64,000 nt of DNA from Halocaridina rubra (GCA_037179515.1 JAXCGZ010017009.1:62001-126000), one strand, 5' to 3'; positions 26,442 to 39,084 are shown, counted from the stretch's first letter. Made by a program: numbers and translations. Notes: a model not told the origin generated them from the letters alone.

Positions 26442-26562
26442 ATTGATATTGTGTTACAGAGGAGATGATAGCTCAAAGCTTCCTATCTCTCTCTCTCTCT
26501 CACTCTAAATAAGCATGTGACGTCTTACTTTCCCGTAAACACAATTAGGTAATCACAATTAG

Positions 26563-26675
26563 CGCCATCTATCAATGAAAAAGCAAAACTGTGGGGATAT
26601 TTTTTGTCAATTCCTCAATATCTCGATGAAAATGAGTGAAACGATGAAAAGTGGGACAATGAATAGCGGAGACCC
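26563..26675. other. Short spacer
   Basis: About 110 bp between the copy J tail and copy K; nothing recognised. Confidence 0.5.
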
Positions 26676-28950
26676 CATGTAAAGAGTGATTGTAACTCAT
26701 TGTTCAATTTTTTTGCAGAACTCTGTGTCTGTCTCACTCATGATTCCATCTGTTCTCTCTAACTTGAAAACTTGTTCTGTGACCCTCTGACAAAGCTGTG
26801 GAAAATTTTCAGATTTTCCTTAGCTTTTCTGGTAACATCTCTCTCATCAGCTCTCTCCATCTCTTTTAATATACTTAGGTTACAACTTTTCCAGCATTTG
26901 TCTCTCCACTCCTTTGCCCTCTTACATTCCTTAATTGAACCATTCTTCTTAGGCAGCAGTAATTCCTAGTTTGATAGGTATTATGCCAGAGTTAAATATC
27001 CTTTCATATTCCTCACAAAATATCTCATAACTCTTGTTAAATATGGCCCCCCAGTCAATACCTGCAGAATGATTGTTAATAATCTTGTAATCTCTTTTTG
27101 GAAAGATCATCCTTATTTCCTTTTCAGCTCCCCAGCTCTCAAGTAGAACAGTTACTATGGTATGCTCCTTCAAGAATATGCAGTGGTCACTTTTTCAAAT
27201 ATGTAGCTCATACTCAATGTTGCTAGTATCCAAAGATTAACTGTCAATACTAGATCAAGACGTGATGGCTCATCTCCCCTGGCCCTTGTTAGTTCTAGTA
27301 TGTTTTCTTGTAATCAGTTTTTGTCTACACAATCAAGGCATCTTGCTATTAAAAATCCTCTTCACTGTGTGCATCAAGACTATTCCAGTCTATTTCATTA
27401 CAATTTTATTCCATATAATTACTATCCTATACATTCCCCTAAGAAGTTACAACTATATTTATACCTTATAGTGTACCAATATTACTTTCCTCATAAACCT
27501 ATAATCTTAGCTAATTCCTTGGTAGGTTATATACTACAACTATTAAAATGTTCTCTGAATCCGTATTTAAGAGAGAACCAATTAACTCTGTAAACTCAAT
27601 TCCTAAAACAAAGCTTAGTTCTTCAACTGGAATCCTCTCACTTATAAGCAACACTATCTCACCAATAAGCTTATCAGATCTCTCAACCCTCATTATTTTG
27701 AAACCCTTAGGAAGAACAGTGACAGCATGTATTCCTTCACTTGATTTTGTCATTGCACCTGCTATTGTATCTGCCTTACTGTTGTGCATCTGATCCTTTA
27801 ATTCTACTGCATTACCAATTACCCCGTCAATATTTGTGTACAGTAATCTTAATGAGGCTATGTCCCCTGGTTTCATAACATTTTCCTTGTAATCTCTTTA
27901 AATGGATGAACCCTAAAAAAAGAAAAAAAACCTTCTCATCTTCATTTCTTCCCTCATTAAACCTTACACTCAGGCTTACAGCTTCCTGTAATTTTTTTTT
28001 CGATCTCTTCCTGTGTTCTATAAGGTCGAATGGACACTGACTTGTATTACTGATTGTAATTTAAATTGTTTGTTCATAACAGTAATTCTTTACACGTGCC
28101 TTCTCTTTCAGAGTCTCCCTTCATTACCCTTGCCTTTCCCTCCATAATGTACTTACCAAATTGATGGATGCTTACAATATTATTTGGATCACATAATAAT
28201 CCAAGATTCCTTATCAATCCTAAAGCTCTAGCATCATTATATTGGTGTCTCCCCTACCATGTTAACTCTAGAGATGCACATATTACTCAGATTTGAGCGG
28301 ACTTCTCATTATCAAATCCTTTCTTGATCATTGAGCTTGATTGCTCAATCATAACTTCTTTCATATTAATTTTATCCTACTGTTTCCCTGTAATAAACTG
28401 TACTCACATTTTCTAATACCACCTCTTTCACTGCCTTCTTTATTGTCACATTCTCCTTACCACGTCTGCAAATTATCGTGTAATATTCTCATGGTCTGTG
28501 AATAGCTCTTGAAAATCTCTTCTAAACTGCTCAAAATTTTCCTTTATCTGGATACTCCAAGATGCTATTTCATATATATATATATATCCGAAGATAGCAG
28601 TGTTCTAACAATTAGTTCATATAAGCTCTAACTCAGCTTATTGCCATTGCCCCTCTTGGTCGAAAATTCTATTATCCAGGTCTACCTTTTTCCTTCAAAC
28701 AAATTAAGTCTTTTTTATGTTTCTTTTCTTTCTTCATCTTAAATCTTATTTCTCCCCTCCAAATTCTCTATATTTTTACTGAATATACTATCTTCTCTCT
28801 CTTCAATCTTTAAAATTTCTTTTATCTCTCTTTCCATATTTCTAATTTTCTCATCCATATGTTTACCATTTCAGTCACCACATCTAAAAGTCCTGGGAAC
28901 TCGTTCTTCACTTTTCTTAAAGTGTCCCTCCCTTGCCTCTCCCCAGGCTG
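26676..28950 (-). mobile_element. CR1-type LINE copy K, old antisense 5' half
   Basis: Reversed, diverged CR1 covering ORF1 (about 28950-27895) and the endonuclease half of ORF2 (27876-26676), ending in the linker (the EICKELN region). Readable pieces are the endonuclease start at 27876-27511 (LRLLYTNIDGVIGNAVELKD) and 27173-26949. Stops and indels are frequent, and a short TATATA run sits at 28572-28587. It covers the element 5' half that copy I lacks, so K and I may be one old element split by copy J. Confidence 0.8.
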
Positions 28951-29330
28951 TCGATGGAAAATTCAGCAGGCATTCTTGATGAGTGATACTCAGTATTGAA
29001 TGTCTTTCAAAATACTAATTTAACAGAGATTTACTTTAGACTCTAAAGTGTGTTTAAGCGTGTATAGATGAAGTACTTAACTTAGTACCGTGCAATTGTA
29101 ACTTGTAATTCCAAACCGGATTCATTTCAGGCAGTGATTCTCTATGGTCAAATAGTACAGTGGCAATAACCTTGAGCAGTATTCCAGTACTTGTTTTTAT
29201 GAGAATTAAGCACATCAATTAGTTACAGAATTAGTTCCATATGTTAAGATTACCTGTTGTAATTTATTGGCAGCAATGATTCCCATTTATGACGTCTATC
29301 TATAACATACATTTAATGCATTACTTTCAG
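28951..29330. other. Intron-like sequence before the EcKL exon
   Basis: AT-rich, no open frame, ending in the 3' splice site TTACTTTCAG at 29321-29330. It is presumed intron of the EcKL gene. Confidence 0.5.
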
Positions 29331-30171
29331 TGACAGAAGTTCTACATGCCAGACACTCTACCCAGAAGCATTCTTCTAAAGCTCTGTCATCAGATCTTGT
29401 CTTCTCAAATCAAGTTGAAGAAGCATTGAGATTTGATAAAGGAGATGATGCCTTAATGACGTCATGGACCACAGAAGACTTTACATCCAAGGGCGACAAC
29501 TATGTCAGTATTATAACAAGAGTTGTTGTTCACTACAACAGGGGTGAAGATAAAAAGGAGGTCACTTATGTTGTAAAGATTAAGCAGATGAAACAGAGTG
29601 GTTGTGCAAGTGATTTCGATAACATGGTTTTCAACAAAGAGGGCAAATTCTATTCCAAGCTCCTCCCCATGTTAAATTCAGAGCTTTTAAGTATCAAACA
29701 GGAACCACTTAAGATGCCCCGGTGTCTCCATCCTAATTGGTGTGAAGAACAAAATCATATATTCTTAGAAGATTTAAAACCTTTCAAATATATACTGTAT
29801 GATAGGAGAAAGAGTCTGGATGTGCAGCACACCAAACTAGTGCTGACAGAACTGGGTAGGTTCCACGCATCCTCTTACCTTCTTCACAGCAAAAATCCTA
29901 AATGGAAAGTTCACCAAGATTTTAATTTCTTGAAATGGGAATGGTTTACATACTCAGAAAAAACAAAAAAGGCAATTGAAGTGCTAGTTGAAGGAGGCCT
30001 TAAAACAGCAGCTAAGTTAGCAAAAGTGGCTGGATACGAGAGTGTTTCAAAGTGGTATGAGGAAATTGCTCCAGATGGTGTGAAAATATTGGAGGAACAA
30101 ATCATGCGCGGGTCATCCCATTTTAATGCAATAAGTCATGGAGACTGCTGGATCAGCAATATGCTCTTCAG
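29331..30171 (+). CDS. Ecdysteroid-kinase-like (EcKL / CHK-kinase-like) exon
   Basis: A single exon of about 280 codons with good splice signals: acceptor TTACTTTCAG before it and donor AG|GTATGTGAT after it. The frame enters with one base supplied by the preceding exon and leaves with two bases of an Arg codon. Family features in order: DKGDDALMTSWTTEDFTSKG near the N-terminus; the ATP-site lysine in YVVKIKQ; the acidic helix FNKEGKFYSKLLPML; the hinge IFLEDLKPFKY; GRFHASSYLL; and the catalytic-loop Brenner motif SHGDCWISNMLF at the end. EcKL proteins are thought to phosphorylate ecdysteroids and other small alcohols in the cytosol. The C-terminal lobe (usually another 100 or more residues) must lie in later exons, which I could not find in the remaining window. 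This is the only clear host gene here. Confidence 0.9.
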
Positions 30172-30475
30172 GTATGTGATTTTGTTTGTGTTTCATATAT
30201 TTCATATCCCACCAAAATGAGCAAAATGAACTAACTCAGAATAAAAAAAAAATCGAGAAAGTTGGGCAATTACATACCTTACTCATTTTCATCTGTATAA
30301 ATTTTGTATTAAAATTAACAATTCTGTCTGTACATGGTTAATTAGTTAACAGCTTTTGACAGCAGTTCTTCCATAAGCACTTATAAATGGCAGGAAGTGG
30401 TAATATGTAGTTCTCTTGGCCATAGGGCATGTTTCATCCACGGTCATCAACAGCTAAAAATAATATAGTAGCGAT
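30172..30475 (+). other. Presumed intron downstream of the EcKL exon
   Basis: Begins with the donor GTATGTGAT. AT-rich with no exon-like frame. If the gene continues, the intron also contains the SINE and possibly the Gypsy element further on. Confidence 0.5.
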
Positions 30476-30503
30476 GGTGTTGTATATGTCAGTGTACTCA
30501 CCG

Positions 30504-30515
30504 TGGCTCAAGTGG
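30504..30515 (+). promoter_or_regulatory. SINE RNA polymerase III box A
   Basis: TGGCTCAAGTGG fits the tRNA box A consensus (TRGYNNARNNGG). Confidence 0.8.
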
Positions 30516-30547
30516 TAGCGTCCGCGACTCTGAGGCGTCAGGTCGAG

Positions 30548-30557
30548 GGTTCGCGCC
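30548..30557 (+). promoter_or_regulatory. SINE RNA polymerase III box B
   Basis: GGTTCGCGCC fits the box B consensus (GGTTCGANNCC minus one base) and lies 33 bases after box A, a normal tRNA spacing. Confidence 0.8.
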
Positions 30558-30705
30558 CCGTCACGGTCTGAGGTTAGCAAGGGCATGCACTCAGGGTAAT
30601 GATTGCATCTGCCAAAACAAGTCCTTCACAAGAAGGCAACCGTCCTAACCCTTGGTAGAAAAGGGAGTCCGTGACGTAAAACCGGAACCGGTGTTGTATA
30701 TGTCA

Positions 30706-31475
<770 letters not shown>

Positions 31476-31486
31476 TCCCTCTTTTT
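31476..31486 (-). promoter_or_regulatory. Gypsy polypurine tract
   Basis: In element sense the bases immediately before the 3' LTR are AAAAAGAGGGA, the expected primer site for plus-strand DNA synthesis. Confidence 0.8.
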
Positions 31487-31533
31487 ATGAAGAGAAAAAA
31501 AAATAAGTTATCATCCTGAAAACGAAAAATAAA

Positions 31534-34500
31534 TCACTCTTTGTAAACAACAAAATCATTATATTTAGAGGGTAAAATATTCCTTGTACTCCTTGTGATT
31601 CTCTTTTGAGGAGTGAAAGACTCTTGAACTCTGAGATTCTCACTTGTTGGGTTTACATGTTTATCCTGTGGAATTTCAACCTGTTGCTGACTTTGTACTA
31701 CATTACTAGAATCTTCACTACTGTGATACGAAACATTTCTTTCATTTGACTTATTAAGGTCTACTCTATTTCTTCTCAATAAACCAGCATCAGTTGAAAT
31801 TTCATAAGATCTCTCGTCTAAACGTTCCTTCACAATACCTTTTTCCCAAGCTTTCTTTCCCATTACAGTTGGTTTTATTCTCACAACATCATCTTCCTGT
31901 AAAGGATCAAGATCTTTGGCATGCACATTGTAATATTTAGCGGACCTGCTATTTCTATAATGTCTGTTAATCTTAATTTTATCTACATTGATCTCAGATG
32001 GTTTCAACAACTTTGAAGAAACTGGGAGAAGAGTACGTGTGCGTCTCCCTAGGCTTTTGTGAGCCGGACTGTATTCATCACTGTGAGACGGACAATTACG
32101 GTAGTCTAATATTGCCAAATAAGGGTCATTATTGCTTTCTATGGCTTTTCTGAGTATGGACTTTGCAGTTTTTACAGCGGATTCTGCCTGTCCATTAGAC
32201 TGAGGATGTTTAGGGCTTGACGTACAATGTTCTATATCCCACACTCTTATAAAATTCTGAAATATATCACTTGTAAATTGAGTTCCACAGTCACTAACTA
32301 AGATGGAAGGAGTACCATACCTTGCAAAATGTGCTTTTAGCTTACGTATAACAGTAGATGCTTTTATATCTTCTAACCTATCAATTTCCCAGAAATTACT
32401 GAAATAGTCTACTGTTACAAGATAAAACTGATTACTCAATTCAAAAATATCTGTGCCAACTTTCTCCCATGGCCTATCAGACACTTCATGTGGCATAAGA
32501 GTTTCTTTCTGCTGAGATTTTTGAAATTTGCAACAGATTTCACATTGAGAAATATGTTCTTTAATATCACCATTCATACCAGGCCAATATACACACTCAC
32601 GAGCCCTTCGTAGATAACTTTCTACGCCAATGTGACAAGAGTGAATAGCCTGTTTAATTTCTTTCCTCAAATTGGCAGGAATCACAACTCTATCACCTTT
32701 AAATACAAGTCCATTCTGTATAGAAAGTTCATCTCTAATATGATAATAAGGCAAAACAGTTATAGGTACATTACATTTATACTCTGGCCACCCATTTGTT
32801 ATCATATTTGTCACTTCAAGCAAAATTTCATCACTGGCCACAGCATCACGAATTTTCTTTAACCTGTCTTCCCTAATAGGCAAATAAGATACAACATTAA
32901 CATATTCAAAATCATTACCATTTTCAGTTTCACTAAGAAATGATCGAGACAGCAAATCTGCTATATGCATGTTCTTACCAGCAGTATGCTTAAGTTCAAT
33001 ATCGTATTGTTGTGCAGTCAATAACATGCCTTGTAGCCTCTTTGGTGCTCTATCTAATGGTTTCAAGATTATACTCTGAAGTGGTTTGTGATCAGTTATA
33101 ACCAAAGTATGTTGTCCAAAAGTGTACTGATGGAATTTCTTTAAAGCAAACACAATAGTCAGCATTTCTTTCTCTATCTGAGCATACCTTGTTTCCGTGT
33201 CAGTTAGAGCTCTGCTTGCATAAGACAACGGTTTACCACCTTGCATTAGAACTGCACCAAGTCCACATTTGCTAGCATCACACTGTATAACTAGCTGTTT
33301 ATTTTGATCATAATAAGCAAGAATTGGAGTTTTAGTGATGCAACACTTAATTTTCTCAAAAGCACTATCCTGTTCATCACCCCAACACCATTCTTTGTCT
33401 TTACGTAAAAGTTGTCGTATGGGCACCATCAGGTCAGAGAGTCTAGGCATGAATTTTGACAAATAGTTTATCATTCCACTAAAGCATTGAATCTCAGTGA
33501 CATTAGTTGGAGCTTTCATCGATACAATTGCTTCAATTTTACTGGGATCTGGCTTAAGGCCTTCATTAGTTATTACATGTCCAAGAAATGTTATCTCACT
33601 CTTTCTTATTTCAGCCTTTTCTCTGTTAAGACGGATACCATGCTTACGACATCGTTCCAGTAAATTTCTTAAATTTTCATCATGATCTAACTGTGCTTCT
33701 TCTAGAGAATTACCTATTCCATATACCAAAATGTCATCAGCAATGCATATTATTCCTAGCAAGCCATCTAAAGAGTTCTGCAGTCGTTTCTGAAAAACTT
33801 CACTACTGATTGCTAGGCCAAAGGGCAGTCTAAGCCACCGATATCTTCCAAAAGGGGTTTGAAAGGTAGTTAAATGACTTGACTCTTCATCCAAAACACA
33901 GTGCCAATATCCATTTCTTAAATCTAGTTTAGAGAACACTTTAGCTTGTGCTAATTCAGGTAAAACATCATCGATAATTGGCAAAGGATGCATTTCTCTA
34001 ATTATGGCTTTATTTAATTGCTGAGGATCTATGCAAATTCTTATGTCTTCACTATTTTTCTTAGAAGCTACTACCATGCGACTCACCCATTCAGTTGGTT
34101 CGTCTACTTTACAAATGACATTTTGTTTCTCTAACTCAGATAATTTGGATTTTACCTTCCTTTTAAGTTGAATTGGCACTCTACATGAAGATATAGCAAA
34201 TGGCTTGACTTCTCTGTCTAAAGTCATATGTACCACCCCAGGTAACTTACCAATTTCATTACAAAATACATCTGAATATTCCTGAAAAATATCAGTATTA
34301 CAAGATTCACTGTGTACAGAACATATGTTATCATAATTGATGGTAAGGAAACCCATCTGTTCTGATGCACGTTTTCCTAACAAAGGCATATAATTCTCAG
34401 CCACTATAATAAACTCAACATTATATCTCTTTGAATTTATCTCATTTTTCACTTTAATTCTACATTTTCCAACTGGTTTGGCTGCAGAATTATTCCACAT

Positions 34501-35706
34501 TTCTAGTTGTAACCCTTCACTAGATTCAATTTTTACATTATTGGGAACCATATTTCGAGGTAACACATTTACACCTGCTCCACTATCGATTTGAAATTTG
34601 ACACTATTTTCACCAACTTTCAGATCGGTATATAGATATTTGGATTTCTTCGACACTTTATTCACTTTCATCTCTTGCTGTGTACAGGGATTATCATTTT
34701 TGTTCACCGTCGTTTCTTCTGGCTCTCCACGTCTCGTCTGCAACTTGACACCTAGGATATATTCGGCTGGAGTATCTGAACTGGAATCGTCACCGTCCAC
34801 TGCATTCACACCCATCTTCTTAGATGCTTGTGCATGTCCATTTTTCTCCAAACATTGAGATTCGAAGTGATTCAGCCTGTTGCAGTAGTTGCATCTCTCT
34901 CCATAGGCTGGACATTTCTTCTTACTCCACACGTGTCTTGTTCCGCAGAACTTACATTTTCGTAGTGCCGGATCCTTCGTTGACAAACTTTGGTTTGACT
35001 TAGGCCTATGCTGGTTCTTGTTCACAAAACTTGGGTCCTCACTCTTTCGGTCTGCTGAATGTCTACTAGGCCTACTCTGCTTAAAGTTCTTTGTCGATTT
35101 AACTTTATTTATGACCGACTTTGCTGTATTTTCACTTTTTATCATTTGCATTTGTCTCTGCGATGCTTGATGTGCCTCACAAATTTTGAGCGTATTTATC
35201 AGTGAAATACATTCTTCTCTCAGAAATTTCTCTCTGAGTTTATCTTCTTTACAGCCAAAAACAATTTGATCACGAATTGCCTCATCTTTTTCTGCTGCAA
35301 AATCACAATCCTTAACCATAGTTTTTATTCTAGTAATAAATTCATCCAGGTTCTCATCAGCTTTCTGAGTACAGCATCTAAACCTATATCTTGATGCTAT
35401 TATTAGCTTCCTAGGGGCAAAATGCTCATCTAGCTTCTGTAATACCACGTTTAAGTCCTTGCTAGGGTCATCACGAGATCCACTCTCCCCTACAATAACG
35501 GGACCAAACTCTATAGCATTATACACTCGAAGCAGTTCGTCACCCCCATGGGTCAAAAGTAATGCTACCTTCACTTCACTTGGTTTATCATTTAAACCTG
35601 CTGCAAGTATATACAGCTCGAATTTTTGACGAAAAAATCGCCAATCTTGCTCACTTTCGCTCTTTAATGCGAATTTATCTGGAGGGGCTAGATTAGCTGT
35701 CGCCAT
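31534..35706 (-). CDS. Gypsy Gag-Pol polyprotein, single ORF, 1390 aa
   Basis: Read on minus from ATG at 35706. Gag capsid-like part in residues about 20-200 (DWRFFRQKFELYILAAGL); zinc knuckle CNYCNRLNHFESQC (C-x2-C-x4-H-x4-C) near 272-285, preceded by another Cys/His cluster; protease with active-site DSG (FQIDSGAGVNVLP) near 375; RT with FSKLDLRNGYWHCVL and the IADDILVYG catalytic block near 655; RNase H with CDASKCGLGAVL; integrase with an HHCC zinc domain (CHIGVESYLRRAR to CEICCKFQ) and the D-D-E core (TVDYFSNF, SDCGTQFTS, QSNGQAES). All catalytic residues are visible. IADD instead of YxDD is, as I recall, normal in one widespread Gypsy lineage. Gag and Pol share one frame, so no frameshift signal is needed. 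Confidence 0.96.
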   Translation of the reverse strand: MATANLAPPDKFALKSESEQDWRFFRQKFELYILAAGLNDKPSEVKVALLLTHGGDELLRVYNAIEFGPVIVGESGSRDDPSKDLNVVLQKLDEHFAPRKLIIASRYRFRCCTQKADENLDEFITRIKTMVKDCDFAAEKDEAIRDQIVFGCKEDKLREKFLREECISLINTLKICEAHQASQRQMQMIKSENTAKSVINKVKSTKNFKQSRPSRHSADRKSEDPSFVNKNQHRPKSNQSLSTKDPALRKCKFCGTRHVWSKKKCPAYGERCNYCNRLNHFESQCLEKNGHAQASKKMGVNAVDGDDSSSDTPAEYILGVKLQTRRGEPEETTVNKNDNPCTQQEMKVNKVSKKSKYLYTDLKVGENSVKFQIDSGAGVNVLPRNMVPNNVKIESSEGLQLEMWNNSAAKPVGKCRIKVKNEINSKRYNVEFIIVAENYMPLLGKRASEQMGFLTINYDNICSVHSESCNTDIFQEYSDVFCNEIGKLPGVVHMTLDREVKPFAISSCRVPIQLKRKVKSKLSELEKQNVICKVDEPTEWVSRMVVASKKNSEDIRICIDPQQLNKAIIREMHPLPIIDDVLPELAQAKVFSKLDLRNGYWHCVLDEESSHLTTFQTPFGRYRWLRLPFGLAISSEVFQKRLQNSLDGLLGIICIADDILVYGIGNSLEEAQLDHDENLRNLLERCRKHGIRLNREKAEIRKSEITFLGHVITNEGLKPDPSKIEAIVSMKAPTNVTEIQCFSGMINYLSKFMPRLSDLMVPIRQLLRKDKEWCWGDEQDSAFEKIKCCITKTPILAYYDQNKQLVIQCDASKCGLGAVLMQGGKPLSYASRALTDTETRYAQIEKEMLTIVFALKKFHQYTFGQHTLVITDHKPLQSIILKPLDRAPKRLQGMLLTAQQYDIELKHTAGKNMHIADLLSRSFLSETENGNDFEYVNVVSYLPIREDRLKKIRDAVASDEILLEVTNMITNGWPEYKCNVPITVLPYYHIRDELSIQNGLVFKGDRVVIPANLRKEIKQAIHSCHIGVESYLRRARECVYWPGMNGDIKEHISQCEICCKFQKSQQKETLMPHEVSDRPWEKVGTDIFELSNQFYLVTVDYFSNFWEIDRLEDIKASTVIRKLKAHFARYGTPSILVSDCGTQFTSDIFQNFIRVWDIEHCTSSPKHPQSNGQAESAVKTAKSILRKAIESNNDPYLAILDYRNCPSHSDEYSPAHKSLGRRTRTLLPVSSKLLKPSEINVDKIKINRHYRNSRSAKYYNVHAKDLDPLQEDDVVRIKPTVMGKKAWEKGIVKERLDERSYEISTDAGLLRRNRVDLNKSNERNVSYHSSEDSSNVVQSQQQVEIPQDKHVNPTSENLRVQESFTPQKRITRSTRNILPSKYNDFVVYKE

Positions 35707-35800
35707 GTCGGTTGGTAGTCTTATTTACTTAATCAAACAGAAAGATCCTGGATAATACGTAATGCCTTATATTCAAAATGAACAGCAAACCATACTTAGT

Positions 35801-35819
35801 CTATTGAGCGCTGCCACCA
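35801..35819 (-). promoter_or_regulatory. Candidate Gypsy primer-binding site
   Basis: In element sense the sequence right after the 5' LTR is TGGTGGCAGCGCTCAATAG. Starting with TGG directly at the LTR edge is the usual sign of a tRNA 3'-CCA complement. The tRNA species was not identified. Confidence 0.6.
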
Positions 35820-35998
35820 TGTTTGATGCTCCTTTAATTTGGAGATATTTATAGATAAATGAGGCACAATAATATAGGAGACTGAAAGGGCATTATGAAC
35901 AGTTCTTGTCTGTCACCTAGTGGGCATCTTTATTACTTTCAATGTAAACAAAACATGGATTCGTTCATTAACAAAATAACAATTATATCAAATATTGT

Positions 35999-36002
<4 letters not shown>
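35820..36002 (-). repeat. Gypsy 5' LTR (183 bp)
   Basis: Identical to 31293-31475. In element sense it carries the promoter and the RNA start. The motif AATAAA does not stand out at a fixed site, but AATAAAGATGCCC occurs mid-LTR in element sense and could be the polyadenylation signal. Confidence 0.97.

Positions 36003-36086
<84 letters not shown>
36003..36086. repeat. (TA)n microsatellite, right part of the split array
   Basis: Continuation of the TA array interrupted by the Gypsy element. Confidence 0.97.
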
Positions 36087-36092
<6 letters not shown>

Positions 36093-37423
36093 AAACTAAG
36101 TGATAAAATTATCAGCGAAACAAAGGAAAGGAAGAGAATATTTTATATATCAATAAATTCATATATTTAAATATGAAAATATTAATTTGGGATTATAAAC
36201 AACCCAAAAATCCAAGTAATATTTGAAAATAACTGTGACTCTATGAGAAACTATGTTACTATATGTAATAATAAAATGTGACTTTATCTAATAACTGGAG
36301 TATTGTGTATAAATGCGTAAACTGAAATATGAACTATGACACTCTGGATGCCTCAGTGGGCTTCTTGCCGGGATTTGACCATGGAGTTTTTTATGTGGAA
36401 GTCATGAACGGAATTTTTATCTCTGATGATTCATAAATGTACTTTATGCTTATTACATTAATACACTGGAACAGCATTGCAGTTTGGATTTTTGTATCTG
36501 ACTCATCAGTTTGATTCCTTCCTCAGGAATGGCTTTAATGGCTGGGGAATGCCTCTTTTTCACTGCAAATGCTGGGTCAATGGCTCCATTAAATGAAGGG
36601 CGACTTCTTTTTCTAACAACAGGATTTTTTTTTTCAAGAAGAAGTAAGTCTGCTACAGACAACCTGGGTTCCTGGATCATTAACATATTTTTTTTAATTG
36701 GGACAATGGTCTGCATAGTTTCTCCAGCAGTGCAACCAGCAGTTCCCAAGACTAAGATAAAAATGCTGAAATAATAGCTTATTTTGCGATTCTTGGACCT
36801 GGTGTGGATTCTGTAAAGTGATGCGAGTGTGTCATGCATATCTATCCGCACCCATAAACTACAGGACATGTTAAGGAAAACGTTGGCAGCAGGTGGAAAA
36901 ATCCATTACTCTACTATTTCACCATCTGTACCTCAACAACCTCTACTGGGCTCTCTTTCTTTGCGTGAACCTCTCCCTATCATTAACCGTTTTTTGCCAC
37001 TGGCAAAGGAATACCTAGAAGGTCTAACAGTTCCCAAATAGTATATCTGCTTCTTAACTAAGTAGTCAACAGTGGAATTGAGAAGAATCAATTAGGAAAC
37101 TATACCAAGAGACTCACGCTCTCAGGAATACATTTGGAGTAGTGCAAAACTACAGTGGCACTAGCTCCTAGATCTGGCTCACCATCAATGCATTAAATTT
37201 TGGCGGCAAAAATCATAGTCCTCCATAATACCATCTACTGAGCGTTTAATGTGAATCATACTGCCTCATTTGCAGGGTTTCCCTGGTAAATACTGCATCA
37301 ATGAAAATACACCCTTTGAGGGATCCATCTGACTCTCTGACTTGGGTGTATCACGAAATATGGAGGCATAATGGTTGAAAAATCTTATCATAGCTGTTTA
37401 GAAAACACAAGAAAGAAAGAAAG
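36087..37423. other. Unassigned region with small open frames
   Basis: About 1.3 kb. The longest frame is 36453-36869 (-), 138 codons, with a hydrophobic stretch (SIFILVLGTAGC) followed by a basic tail (RKRSRPSFNGAI). A + strand frame overlaps it at 36511-36774 and another lies at 36829-37041. I recognise none of them; base composition and overlap do not favour one strand. They may be decayed host or element sequence. Confidence 0.35.
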
Positions 37424-37800
37424 ATGGAAGTAGCAGAAATGAGACTGGTAAGATGGATGTTGGGTGTGACGAGGAGGGATAGAATCAGGAACGAGATAAT
37501 TAGAGGTACAGCCAAGGTGACACAAGTGGGATAGAAGATGCAAGAAAGAAGGTTTCAGTGGTATGGACATTGTATGAGGAGAGATGAAGATTGGATTGGT
37601 AGAAGGATGATAGAGCTAGAGGTGGAGGGAGTGAGAGGAAGAGGGAGACCACGAAGAAGATTGGATGACTGTATACGGGACGACTTGAGAGAGAAGGACC
37701 TTATTTTGGAGGAAGCATTGGACAAGAGAGAGTGGAAAAGGCTGATAAGAAACCGGGACCCCATATAGATATGGGAAAAGCGAGAGAAGAAGAAGAAACT
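37424..37800 (+). pseudogene. RTE-type LINE, C-terminal end and 3' tail
   Basis: The frame reads [19 protein letters not shown], a TAG at 37532-37534, then MQERRFQWYGHCMRRDED, GRGRPRRRLDDCIRDDLRE and ends RNRDPI with TAG at 37766. WYGHxxRR followed by GRPxxRWxDCxxxDLRE is the typical C-terminal end of RTE-clade proteins. After the stop comes ATATGGGAAAAGCGAGAG and then a GAA tail. It is 5'-truncated; only about 115 codons remain. The tail resembles that at 38920-38948. Confidence 0.75.
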
Positions 37801-38948
<1,148 letters not shown>

Positions 38949-39035
<87 letters not shown>

Positions 39036-39039
39036 ACAC

Positions 39040-39082
<43 letters not shown>
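38949..39082. repeat. (TA)n followed by (CA)n
   Basis: TA array to 39032, short linker, then CA array 39037-39082, ending at the first CR1 unit of the large array. Confidence 0.97.

Positions 39083-39084
<2 letters not shown>

Larger units (their letters stand above)
25111..26562 (+). mobile_element. CR1-type LINE copy J, sense, with embedded microsatellites
   Basis: Starts in the ORF2 linker (DEEICKELNKEFQ), runs through RT with many indels (25114-25434 and 25254-25493 are two alternate frames), reaches the metal-binding region (FGVDAK, with one Asp changed) near 25940 and is then cut by a GA array at 26038. The CR1 tail TTTCCCGTAAACACAATTAG reappears at 26529-26562. So the C-terminal domain has been replaced by GA and ATT arrays and about 140 bp of other sequence. 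Confidence 0.8.
30492..30689 (+). mobile_element. tRNA-derived SINE, copy 1, with perfect 16-bp target duplication
   Basis: A 198-bp element flanked by GGTGTTGTATATGTCA at 30476-30491 and again at 30690-30705. The head is tRNA-like with clear box A and box B; the body is unrelated to the tRNA; the 3' end reads GTCCGTGACGTAAAACCGGAAC. A second, reversed copy is at 38394-38587, so it is a dispersed family. Movement requires LINE enzymes in trans. The perfect duplication implies a recent insertion, probably in an intron of the EcKL gene. Confidence 0.93.

Noticed and set aside
30501..30570. A functional tRNA gene
   Set aside because: The tRNA-like head is followed by a conserved non-tRNA body, is flanked by a 16-bp target duplication and has a second copy with the same body. 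It is a SINE.
36453..36869. A host gene of 138 codons with a hydrophobic N-terminal segment
   Set aside because: No family recognised, overlapping frames on both strands are similar in length, and there are no splice or start signals. Kept only as an unassigned region.
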